From: Kalaharituber pfeilii
Lineage: Eukaryota > Ascomycota > Pezizomycetes > Pezizales > Pezizaceae
Direction: 5' to 3'
Length of the DNA stretch: 64,000 nucleotides
Assembly: GCA_015179045.1 (NCBI GenBank)
Contig: WHUZ01000002.1
Span: 1,984,001 to 2,048,000 of the forward strand
A model generated the notes under the pieces. The model was not told the DNA's origin. It saw nothing but the letters and a program-made list of their open reading frames with translations, and searched no databases. Below, in pieces: positions 51,877 through 62,484 of this stretch; positions within the stretch are counted from its first letter, which is position 1; each line of letters begins with the position of its first letter. The translations under genes and the position numbers were made by a program.

Positions 51877-54603
51877 CTAAGTCTGCTCTGCATCAGCTTC
51901 GAGCAATAGCTCGAAGCTGAATGGCTCAAATCCGACACCCTCGCCAACAAAATGCTAGAAGTTACAATTACATTAGTAACTTGTCTTTCCGTAGAACAGA
52001 GTAAACATACCTTACTCATCGCCTCGACCCAATGCAACCTCAAACTATGCAACATTGCGCTTGTCCCCTCCATGATCACCAACACCGCAACTGTCAACTG
52101 AAACCATACAGCGAACAAAAAGAACACCATGATCACTCCTAAAAACCCCGAAAAATAAAATGCATTCCCAATCGTCATACTCCACAGCACGGTACTGAGC
52201 TGCGCATGTGCAAGTGACAGTGCCCACAATCTCAAATAACTCGCCGTGTGCGAAATGCAGTTTAGACAAAACTCAATCGTGTGGATCACCTGGTGAATCA
52301 TGACCTCACCAAATTCGAATTCTTCTTCCTCTTTCATGTCCTCAGCCAGGAGCGCGGAGTTATCGCCAACGGAGTCTGTACTAGGACGCCCGCGAAGTTG
52401 GTTATTAGTGTCGTCGTCGTCAAGAGCGGATACGGTGTGTACTTCGGACAGGCCGCGGTAGCCGAGGGCGCGGTGTTTGTTGTGTTCGTAGCGGAGCCAG
52501 AAGGGCTTGAGGAAGAGCATGATGGGGACACAGGTGAGTGCAATCAATAACAGAACCACTTGGATGAAGCCCTGGTGTGGAAACAGTGGCTCGATGATGG
52601 TGCCAGGGGACAAGAACATAAATATTAGCATGTTCAAGATGGATGGGGGGGATTGCCCAGAGGCATTCCAGTCCACGGACCACTTATACATAATTGTAAT
52701 CACGAGATACCCAAAAATCGACTGCAAGAAAATCATGCCCGGAAGAAAGTTCCCGAAAATATCAACCTTAGATTTGAAGAACTTGTGGTTGACAAGTGAG
52801 AGGCAAAGAGAGTAAGTCATGTGTGCCCATCCGAGAATGATACTGAGCTTCATCTTGTACGAGTTTGTAAAGATAAGGTTGTTCTCTGCTCCGTGCCAGC
52901 CCCAGTCCAGACCGAAGGGGTATGTATAGCCCTCTTTCCTCTTTGCCTCAAGAGGCGTGCCTGGCTCGAACTCCTCAGGCCACTCCCACATGGACTGGAA
53001 CGGCGTCATGGATTTGGAAAAGATATCGTTGTAGATAAACCCAGTGTAGATAGAGAAGAGGCCCATCAGCAAAATAATATAACGTCCGAAAAAAGCCATG
53101 TCGAAAAGTTCAAAAATTTTCTTCTTCAACAGCTTCTCTTCATACCAAACCATCATCGCTCCAGAAAGCGCCATGATGAAACCGTGCCCAACGTCACCAA
53201 ACATAACAGCAAATAAGAACGGGAAAGTAACAATGGTTGGCAAACCGGGGTTTACCTCACGGTACTTTGCAACTCCATACGCGTCAATAATAGTTTGGAA
53301 ACCCAGAGTAAACCTGTTCGTTCTGTTATAGGTTGGCGGTGTCTTGCTAGTCTTGAGCTCGTTGATGATAGATGGAACTTGCAAACCAGCTCGGTCAGTC
53401 ACCTCACGTAGCGTCCGTTGAATCAGGGGAACAGTGCTTGTTGGACACCACCCTTCCGCGATCAAGCATTTTCTTGCTGAATCGTAGATGAAGAGGTTGA
53501 GTGCCGAGAACACAGCCTTCTCTTTTTTAACAATTACCATCCATGACGCAAGGGTTTGTGCAATCATACGGAGTTCCGCATGCAAGGTATTCTTCGTGTT
53601 CTGAAGAACCGAGTTAAGGTCGTTAATACGATTATTGACCTCACGTATTTGGTCACGACGCTCGTTTGTATCTTCGTCAACAGCATAGAGGTTCGCACCC
53701 ATTGACTCGGAGATCTTTCGAATTTTAGCAATAATCTCCTTGCCGTGAGCGAAGATAACAAAGACACTCTTGTCTACTGGCTCGTTGGTCGATGGATCGA
53801 CGATGGGCTCATTAATCTCGCTCTGCTTCATGTAAAGATTACCGCGGAGGGTCCTCCACAGAATCCTCTCAAAGGCAGCGATCTTTTCCCTTGCAATGAC
53901 ACCAGCCACGAATCCAATGTTCATTCCAGTCAGAGAACGATCCTGGGCGCCATTCGCGGGGCCGGTTTGCTCAATATCTTCAAGCAAAGGTGCGGAAGGC
54001 TCGTCAGTGGAGCTGCGGATTTCGTCTGTATGTCCATATGCACTGTCGAAGAAACCTCCAGCTTCCCGCAAGACCCAGCGAAACTCAATCAGTTCAACCC
54101 AGCGTTTCTGCAAAGTCTCGTAACTTTCATTTAGTTGGTTAATCCTAGTCTCGAGAGTTTCAGTTCTCTGGGCAAGTTCATTGATTTCGTTCGCGTTTGG
54201 TGCTGCAGTGATGTTGGCAGAGTCCGGAAATGGCCTCAGAGGTATACTGTTCTTTTCCATCTGGGCACCAAAGAAGCCTGATCGACGTTAGTTCATTTGT
54301 AGTCGCCCGCAATCCCATAGGATAACCAACGAAGTTGACGCTCCACATTATCTAGCCGCCTAATCTCGCCGGTGAATGTACGTTGGAAAGCTGAGGTTTC
54401 GGCATTGAGCTATACCTGTTAGCAATCTTTGTAGGGGGGTCATGGTGCTGTAACTTCTCCGAATTGCGAAAACATACATCACGAAACTGGATCTGACCAA
54501 TCTCTCCCAGCGCACTGACTGTCTCCCTCCCTATCTCTGTCGCTACGTACAACTGCACGAGCGACATCTCCACCGAACGGAAGAGGGTGTCCGTTGTACC
54601 CAT
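51877..54603 (-). CDS. VPH1/STV1 family: V-type proton ATPase subunit a
   Basis: Membrane subunit a of the V0 sector; provides the proton half-channels and, through its N-terminal arm, contacts V1. Exons 54478-54603, 54331-54409, 52011-54277 and 51877-51954 total 850 codons (849 residues), the normal size. Start at [20 protein letters not shown]. The soluble arm holds [29 protein letters not shown] and long coiled coils. The membrane half begins near [20 protein letters not shown] and [18 protein letters not shown]. The essential arginine region is present as [26 protein letters not shown] (R in SYLRLWAL). The C-terminus is [20 protein letters not shown]. Which of the yeast isoforms it matches (vacuolar Vph1 or Golgi Stv1) does not apply; most filamentous fungi have one. 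The gene looks intact. Confidence 0.97.
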
Positions 54604-54960
54604 CTTTGCAGAAATGACGTAAATCCCCGGAGTTGTCTGGACCAGCTGAGCTCTGAGGGGCGTAAAGGAGTCGATTGTATATGGGTATAGTAGTGAATTG
54701 TGGTAAGATACCGGGAATAGCAGAACTGGCGATGATGAGGATGCCGGATGAGGTCTGACTAAGCGAGGGATATCGGCGACTGCCAAGTCTCCGATTCTCC
54801 TTGATATTAGGAGGCCAAGGTACCTGGGAACCAGTGGCTCAAGGGCTTGGCGGAAGGTTGTCCTTAGCCTGTTCAGTTTCGGTCACGAGATACCATAGGT
54901 TCGTAGGTATTGTATAACAAAACTGAGACTTGAGCCATATGGCTACCACCACCGCACACG
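54604..54960. promoter_or_regulatory. Divergent promoter region, V-ATPase a / Med18
   Basis: 357 bases separate the two start codons, which face away from each other. Open sequence continues upstream of the V-ATPase ATG, but the family starts at the MGTTDTLF position, so this is taken as promoter and 5' UTR. No specific site was identified. Confidence 0.5.
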
Positions 54961-55823
54961 ATGCAGGAACTCTCCCTATATGCCCTGATACCAAATTCCA
55001 GACATGCTCAGATACTTCGAATTTTTTCTGGGATCTGTAACATGAGCCCGGAGTCTAAGCTTATACACCATCTCATATTTAAACCCAAGCGACCAAAGCT
55101 TCATATAATGGTGGGAACAGCGCAAGCGGAAATGCACTATTTACAGATTATATCAAAAATAGATGAAGCGGAGTGGGAGCGCAAGTACAAAGAACAGTAT
55201 CGGAAGAGCAAGAGGCCAAGGAGGAAGGCAAAGGAAAGGAGGAGGATGTGGTCATGATTGACATAGAAGCCGAACCTACACAAAGAAAAGCCCCAGAAAA
55301 CGAGGGAAAACTATATGACATCCGGAAGCAAAAATGGACAATCCAGTTTCTCGACTCTCTTGAGGCTATGAGGACCCGGCCAGAGACTACTAGAAATATG
55401 TATCTTGCGGAGATAGGAGACGGTAATACGTTGGCATTTATGGATGATCTAGGGTACACGTAAGTATCAAGGTTTTCCTTTCGAAACTATATGCTTTAAC
55501 CTGACTTGGGATCTAGCCATGTCACTGAATATGTTCCCACTGGCTACAACCTCTATCATCAGAACCTCATAATATCACTGACACAGACGCCACTTCCTAC
55601 TGTTCCCCATCAGCCTTTACCTCGCGAGTCATTCCAAAATCTTGATCCTGCTCAAGCGTGGGTATGTGAAGTTAGTGTTCGAGTTGCACCAGCTGGGTTT
55701 GCAGGTAGCTCCAACAAGGATCAAGTAGAAATAATGAGCATGGAGGTAGCAGAGCTCAAGAAATTTCAGGAATTGGTACGTGGTGTAGGGGTTGAGTTGA
55801 GATGGGAGAGCGATTGGCGTTAG
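54961..55823 (+). CDS. MED18: Mediator subunit Med18 (Srb5), apparent frame break
   Basis: Head-module subunit of the Mediator complex for RNA polymerase II. The N-terminus MQELSLYALIPNSRHAQILR with HHLIFKPKRP and the C-terminal beta-barrel part (KQKWTIQFLDSLEAMRTRPE, MYLAEIGDGNTLAFMDDLGY T-HVTEYVPTGYNLYHQNL) match the family order. An intron at 55460-55516 joins the last two parts in frame. The N-terminal frame (stop at 55257) and the middle frame (open from about 55165 to the donor at 55460) differ by one missing base, and overlap by roughly 95 bases in an A/G-rich stretch. No GT-AG pair of workable size fits the overlap without removing well-conserved sequence. Thus either a one-base error or deletion, or a less likely short intron. 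Confidence 0.8.
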
Positions 55824-56220
55824 ATACCCGGGTTAGGTGAACGCTGTATCGTTTAGTGGGTGTCTGAACTCCCATTTGTTGATTAGTTCCTAGTTGATGG
55901 CCACTTTTTGAATTAAGGCACAATGGATTGCATGCTCAAAGACAACCTGACTAACTCCAAGGTTTATCTGCCACATCCACTCTTGCGAGATAGATTTAAT
56001 TTGCTCTCATCGAGAGTAGGAAAGCTAAGATCAGTAGTTCAGTTCTGCACCACTTGATATACATCGAAAACCTCCCTCCAATCCTGACAATGGCATGAAC
56101 TAGACAATGTCTCCACCGCTGATACACAGTCTATGTTTATATTAATGCATGAACTAATGAATCGCAATCCTTAACAAACAGGTTAGTCGAGGGTCGGGCC
56201 AAACCAGACTACAAACAGGT

Positions 56221-57478
56221 CTACTCCCGCAACTCCCAGAAATTAACTACCCCGTCGTCTCCGGTGCTCACGATTAATTCCTCGCCCTCAAAACGCTTCC
56301 CCTGATCCCATCGTTTTGCCCAGCAAACACTATTTACTTCATAGATTCCGTGTGAGCCTTCCATCTCCGCTACTATTTGCCACCCCTTTTCCTTTTCTTC
56401 CCCCGTGCCATTGGAACTTGCATCGAACTCTTCATAGACCACAATCCTACCGTCACCTCCACAGGAGACAATACGTCCTGGCTGTAATTCTGACCAAGAA
56501 ACAGAATAGATCGTCCGTGTATGAGCAGATGGGAGTTTTCCAGTTTCACTCCACTGCTCTTCAATAGAATTCGTCTTCAAAATTGATGGTATTTGCTTTG
56601 TAGAGGCAGACGTTTGATTCGTAGGAGACATACGAGTCCAGATCTTTACTGTAAGGTCATCAGAGCAGGACACTAAACGACTGGGAGAGTTCGAGCTAGG
56701 GTCTGGATTCGTTTTAGGCTTCTCGAAGTCAATACACCATACCGTAGAGGTATGCCCTTTAAGTACAGCACAACAAGTCCAGTCGTCAACGTCCTCCTTG
56801 TATAGGCGTATTGTATCGTCATATGAAGACGATGCCAGAAGCTACGAATTCAGTTAATTGTGGAACGTAGGTAGTATTACCGTAGGCTCTGCTTACCTCT
56901 TCCTCTGGATGCCATTTTACACACTTTACATCCTGCGTGTGATCTTGCAGTACCGCTATGGTTTCAAAATTATCATCGTCCATTTCCTCCCATATCCATA
57001 CACTCTTGTCTCTCGAGCATGTGGCGAGGAATGTGCCTCCTGCAGACCAAGCCACACTTTTTACTTCACTTTCATGCCCATCTAGGACAACCGCGAATCT
57101 CCATTCCTCTTCCTCCTCTTCCTCCCCACCTGCTCCACCGGTGCATTCACCGCTGTATTCATGCTCATGATCATGGGAGTGTCCGTGATCTTGCCCCTCG
57201 TATCGTCGCCATATCCCCGCCGTTGCGTCAAAGCTCCCTGTCGCCAACACACTTTCTGGGTTATCTTTAGGGCCCGTATTTGGTTTCCATGCTACAGTCC
57301 GTATCGACCGCTTGTGCCCTCCCTCGATGGTGGATTGCGGGGTAAATGTTCGTAGTGAGGAGATTTGGACGGTCTTATTTGAGGAACATGTTGCAATTAT
57401 TGGGAGTGTAGGATGCGGGGCTGACTGCCACGCACGGTCGGACAAAGGGGGCAACGATGCGATCTTTTTGAGGCGCAT
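56221..57478 (-). CDS. CIA1: Cytosolic iron-sulfur assembly protein Cia1
   Basis: WD40 scaffold of the CIA targeting complex, which hands Fe-S clusters to cytosolic and nuclear apoproteins (with Cia2 and Met18/MMS19). Two exons, 56897-57478 and 56221-56841, join in frame to 400 residues. Seven WD units can be read: SIRTVAWKPN...LATGSFDATAGIW, EVKSVAWSAGGTFLATCSRD KSVWIWEE, DVKCVKWHPEEE-LLASSSYDDTIRLY, TVWCIDFEKP...LVSCSDDLTVKIW, TIYSVSWSELQPGRIVSCGG DGRIVVYE, and VNSVCWAKRWDQG...STGDDGVVNFWELRE. An acidic, histidine-rich insert (HGHSHDHEHEYSGE and an EEEEEEE run) lies in the second blade. Start at MRLKKIASLPPLSDRAW; the longer upstream open frame is not conserved. It converges with Med18. Confidence 0.95.
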
Positions 57479-59322
57479 TGTCAGAACGCTTGTGAACGAG
57501 CTCTGAGGGTTTATGTTCCACAGGATGATGGGTTGAAATGGGGTCACGTGGTGGTACCATAGCACCTGAGAAAAACATGTGACATCCTGGCTCATCAGCT
57601 GACTTGGCTGATCTGCTAACTATAAGCAACTCGCTAATTGCTGCATACGATTCAAACTAATGGACGTTATCTTGTACTCCCTGATATAGTGCGCTTTTTA
57701 ACCAACTTCCACCAATATCTAGACATCATCGTTCAATGTACTCGCAAAACAAAGTTGCCTCGTGGCGACATTAATTCTCAGTTGTAGGCTCGCCTCAAAT
57801 ACTTTTTGAAGAGTCTCTTGCTCGGCGGAATTTGAAGACAGCTGGGGATACCTTTGATTCTTCACACAATGGAGCAGCTCAGCTCGAGTTCCAAGGATGG
57901 TTCGGCTACTAGCAATTGCAGTGGCTCAAAGGGATTGGGATTTGTGAAGAATTGGCAAGGTTTTTCGCAACCATGGATGATACTGGAAAGACACTCAACG
58001 AGGCATTGGAACTAGTGGAGTTGTGAAGTCTGGTTGAGGACATGGAGAAAAGCTTCATGTTCGAAAGCGCAAAGCTAATGCCTCCACCTACCGGTCAGGC
58101 AAGAAGGGCTGGAGGTAGTACTGGGGGAGATGGAACACGTGCAGATGGAGGGAGTGAAGGTATTGTGGAGGAGTAATGAGGTAATAGCAGGGTCAATGAA
58201 CTGGATATTAGTGAGATGAAATGCTCAAAGGCCACCAGTTAGGAGGTAATAAGGAGGGCGATGGGATTCGTGGTTCGGTATTGGCGATAAGCTCAATGAC
58301 CAAGAAGACCTGCTTCAGTAATTAGCTGCAGCCAGGAAAGCTCACTGAGTACCTAATATACAAGTGTCTCCTGTGAGGCAGGGGTACTTCATCTTGTCTT
58401 GCGATCTCCTTGTCTTGTCCTCTTCGTTCTATAATACTGGCCTTCCCTCTAGAGCTAATTATCTTTCCCAATCAGGTCAACTCCTGATTAGGCAACATTA
58501 GTCATCACTACTGATATCATAATTGGCAAGCCTCGACCGTCAGCCTTGAGCCTCAAACTGTACGCGTTTGTTCGAGTACAGGTCGCCTTGGGGCCATCCG
58601 TAACCTTCTCCACGTTTATCTGCATGGCTCCCACCTGTGGCCTGCTGATAGACTGGTTCAATAAGGCTGAAATACGTAACTCGAGACAATCCACTGTCAT
58701 TGTGCCCCAATTAATCAGATGAGACCCTTCTTACTAATATTAGCTTTCACAATTCAGACATATCAAAGAAAGATCCAGCTCAGTTATCCAGACTTGCGAC
58801 ATTCATGCAGGGTGTAAGACGTGAGTAGAAATTCTCTAGCATCTCTATCACCAAGCCAGGCTATCGCTTTACACGTACAGTATTACTAATAAGTACGGGC
58901 TGGTCGAGACTAAGTAAGAGTGTTCAGAGTTGACCTCTACAGGCGTCGAAGAGGGCTGAGAATAATTTTTTCCCAGATTCGGAAATTTATGCTTTTCTCA
59001 GCTTTCTATTGTCTCGAAAATCTCGGGGATGTTCTCAGTACCCTGTAACCCTGATTAACCGAAAACTGCAATCACTGTACCAAGAATCCAGAAGCATTGA
59101 CCACAGATATACAAACTACTGTACCGCACTGGCGAGCGATGTCTCACCCGCCAAGGCATGCAAAATATATATCTAGGAGCTTTGTAGCTGTGCAGTCTCT
59201 ATTTCTTAAGAGTATTGGGTGCATATCTTGATTTGCATCTTTTGCACCAAATTTAAATTCTAGCCTCCGCTAAGAAGCACCAGCGCCTAAGGGTTTTTGT
59301 TGACTTCATGAGTACTTATATA
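57479..59322. other. Spacer left of the Helitron
   Basis: Between about 57870 and 58180 a plus-strand frame with several stops reads RFFATMDDTGKTLNEALELV and SFMFESAKLMPPPTGQARRA; it may be a decayed gene, unassigned. Nothing else recognised. Confidence 0.4.
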
Positions 59323-60990
59323 CTAGCAGTAACCCGCCTCCCGACCGGGAGGCGTGCTGCAGCAAGGGGGTAGCTGTATGTGCATACAATGACCTGCCTC
59401 CCGACCATGAGGAAGTTTACACTATGTGGTGTTGTGAACTGACCTGCGCTTAATGTAGCGGTTATACCTCCTGGTTAGGTTAACTTAGCGACATACTGAG
59501 TGCAGAATTGAGGGCCTGAGTTCAATTCCCTTGGGATGCAAATGATGGAAGAGGGTTGTCTGGCACCTAAGGGTGGTCTGTAATTCCCCGGTTTCGCAAA
59601 CATATCTGGTAGGCTTATTTCTAGCTAAGGATCCCTGTTGCGAAACCGGCGTAAGTCGTTTTACTTTTCACAAATGATTTTCTTTTAAATGCATCACTAC
59701 TCTATCTACATGCAATTTTATGCCATTTTCACATATGATTTATCACTACTTGGTCTATGCGGTCTATGTGGTCTACTTGCTATATGCGGTTTATGCCCAT
59801 TTTTATCACAGTGTTAATAGGACTTCAGTAGTATAGATAATATTTTCCGTAGTTTCTGAACCATTTTCTGACAATAAAACTGCCAGATTGTTGACATCTG
59901 TTACATATGACAGTGCAACATACAACTGCCCATGTATGAATGCGGACGTCCTTAAGTCTACCGCAACAACTTGTAATGACTGGCCGTGACCTCTATTGAC
60001 AGTCATTGCAACGCACACCCAGACTGGGAACTGCTTTCTTGTCAGGGTAAATGGAAGTTCACCCTCTGTTGTAGCTAGCTTAATACATGGTATGAGGCAG
60101 CGTTGACCTTCAAAATCACTAGTCAGGATATGAGCATAAATGCAACAATGTCCTAATTGTGTAATAGTTAAGCATGTACCATTGCATAGACCATGTTTAG
60201 GGTCCCTTGTAGATTCGGATCATAAGGTAACCGAGCAAGCCAAGACATAAACTCCATATTTGTACCATCTTGCTGTTGCAGCCGCATATTTGGTATCAAG
60301 AATAGCTGCTGCAGGTAAGGCCATATACTGTAAATGATGATCGTAAACGTGCATTGACAATTGCAGCTCTATTTCCCTTTAGTACTACTGGTAAGATTTG
60401 TGCAAAATCTCCACCAAGTAGTATGGGAATATTTCCAAATAGCATACCCTCTGACATACATAGACATTATTCAATATGCGTGAAACTGCTTCAAAGCAAT
60501 ATTTATATTGAATAGGGACTTCGTCCTAGATAATCAGGGTTTTCTGCCTGATTAATTCTGCTAAGAAGGAGTTATAGCTGATTGCATATATAGATTATTC
60601 ATGTATTGCCAAAGGTATTCTGAAACAGGAATAAACTGTACAACTACTAGGTAATAGCTGAGCAGCAACTCCTGTAGAAGCAATGCAAAGTACAGTCTTG
60701 CCCTTAGAGCAGAAGTAGTAGCATAACACTCGGTAAAGAAACATCTTCCCTGTCCCACCAGGTTCTTGCAGGAAGAAATGGGCTGGTAGCTTGTTCTCGA
60801 CTGCATGAAGAATTGTATCAAAGGCCCATTCCTGTTCTGAATTGAATTTTGCAGACCCTTTGTGGTATAGCCTTTCTGTTGCAGTATCATACTGAAGCTC
60901 ATCCGCAATCAGTGGGTTCTCATTAAAAATGTAGTGCATAGATATAGACAGGACATGTATGACGAATAACGAGATATGAACCCACAAAGA
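59323..60990 (-). mobile_element. Decayed Helitron with PIF1-type helicase and 3' terminal hairpin
   Basis: Read on the minus strand, the right end is a hairpin GCCTCCCG-GT-CGGGAGGC (59336-59353) followed nine bases later by CTAG (59323-59326) and then a T. That is the standard Helitron 3' terminus (hairpin, CTRR, insertion before T). Upstream lies a PIF1-like helicase with the blocks EPGGTGKMFLYRVLCYYFCS, GNIPILLGGDFAQILPVVLK, LGHCCIYAHILTSDFEG and AMTVNRGHGQSLQVVAVDLR. No Rep (HUH) domain and no 5' TC end were found, so the upper boundary is the last recognisable helicase sequence, not a true end. Confidence 0.8.
59806..60987 (-). pseudogene. PIF1-like Helitron helicase, broken
   Basis: The helicase half of a Helitron transposase. 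Walker A reads GGTGKM where the family has GGTGKT, so the base binding the Mg2+ ion is replaced by methionine. Walker B (GGDFAQILPVV) and the C-terminal motif AMTVNRGHGQSLQ with HGQLYVALSYVT remain. The pieces lie in at least three frames with stops and indels. It is unlikely to be active. Confidence 0.8.
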
Positions 60991-61292
60991 GAATCAAAAT
61001 AAAGAGGAGGAAAAAGACTTTTTTCAAATGTTAAAATGCTAGATTTATTTTTTATTTTTTATTTTTTTTTTCCCCCTCAGGTGCGCCGCTAGAAAGAAAC
61101 AAAATAGATATTCCCAAAAACGACAAATACTTTTTTAACAGCTACAAATACTAAGTACGTTGCTAAAACGCAAAATAGAAAAAAGTTCCAGCTTCTATAT
61201 AGACAGACAGAAGAAATGCATACATAGGGTAACCTAACCAAGCAAACAATCTATAGCTTAATGCACACATGTATTCATTGCATTGCCACCAT

Positions 61293-62484
61293 CTAAGCAC
61301 TCGCAGCAACTTCAGTCTTGCCACCCTCCTTGTCCGGAATCAGTGCATACTCCAACTCCCCGCTCCTCTCCCACTCCGCCATATCCAGAGCCACAACAGC
61401 ACTCTCCCTGACCACCCTCTCGCTGTCTTTAGCGAACATCTTGAGCACTTCATCAACCTCCTCTGTCCCCACACTTCCCAATGCCTCTACTGCCTCGTGC
61501 CTCACCATCGGGTGCTCGTTAGGATTTGACGCCACGGGGATCAAGTAGGGAACACTCAGTGGATGCGATAGTTGCCCAAACACAAATGCAATCTCGTGGC
61601 GGAAGAGAGCAGAGGGGTCGGCGAAGCCAGCGGCGATGGCCGGGATGCAGAGATTGGGGTGTTTGGAGACGAGGTCCCGGAGACGAAACATAGCACGGTA
61701 GCGGTGGAAGAGGGAGAGGGTCGGATCAGTAAGAGCAGATTGGAGCTTCGAGACAGTGGTGGTGACAGATGAGTTGTCGCTTATGGTGGTGGGCTCTGTT
61801 GGGAGTGGAGGGGCAGGATCAATTGAAGCGAATATACTATGGAGGTAGTTTCAGATTTAGACATATAAGTGGGAAGTGGGAACGGTGATGAAGGGTGAAG
61901 GGTGGGGAATAAACTAAGTACCTTTTCTCCAACACCTCCTTCTTACTCTCCTCACTCAATAACCACTCAATCCTCTCAATTGCAATCTCGCATGTCTCAC
62001 GCACCTCGGGCTTCTCATCACCCAAAAACTTACGCAGGAGCGGCAAACTGTCCACGTGGCCGAGGGCGCCGAGGGCTTCGGCAGCTTCGTGCCGCACCAT
62101 GGGGTCTTCGTTGAGGTTGCAGAGGACAGACTGAAGGTAGGTTGCAGCATGGTGGTTTTTTGATTGACCGAGGCAATAGGCGAGTTCGTGTTTGAGGAGG
62201 GCTGGAAGCGTCATAAGGCACCGAGAAAAAGTGGTTGCATTGTTAGCTTTATTGCCCTGTGTGGGGAAGAGCTGCAATTTCATTTAGAACGGATGCAACA
62301 AACCTGAATCAGATAAGAATGCAGAAGCTATCGCATCGATTGCCTCAATGTCGCCTTGGGTAGCAAGATGCTTGAGTGAGAACAGGGCTCTGAAACGCAG
62401 CGCAAGATTTTCGTTTTCATTGCACAGAACTGTGCGAAGCTTGAAGACAGTGGTTGAAGAGTCTGTGTCAGTGGTCGTGGTCAT
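61293..62484 (-). CDS. LIA1: Deoxyhypusine hydroxylase
   Basis: Di-iron HEAT-repeat enzyme that hydroxylates deoxyhypusine in eIF5A to finish hypusine synthesis. Exons 62304-62484, 61922-62201 and 61293-61836 sum to exactly 335 codons (334 residues), the normal size. Start at [17 protein letters not shown]. The four iron-binding His-Glu motifs are present: [38 protein letters not shown] and [13 protein letters not shown], two in each half as in the family. HEAT repeats form the rest. Splice junctions (G|CC and AG|T) keep the frame. No breaks; predicted functional. Confidence 0.97.

Noticed and set aside
52281..52550. Plus-strand frames within the V-ATPase gene
   Set aside because: Antisense shadows with no domain content.
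59440..59545. tRNA- or SINE-like B box (gagttcaattcccttgg)
   Set aside because: No matching A box at the right distance and no cloverleaf could be drawn.
60780..60800. TTGTTCTCGACTGC in the Helitron helicase
   Set aside because: It is within conserved helicase coding sequence, so chance identity is the simpler reading.
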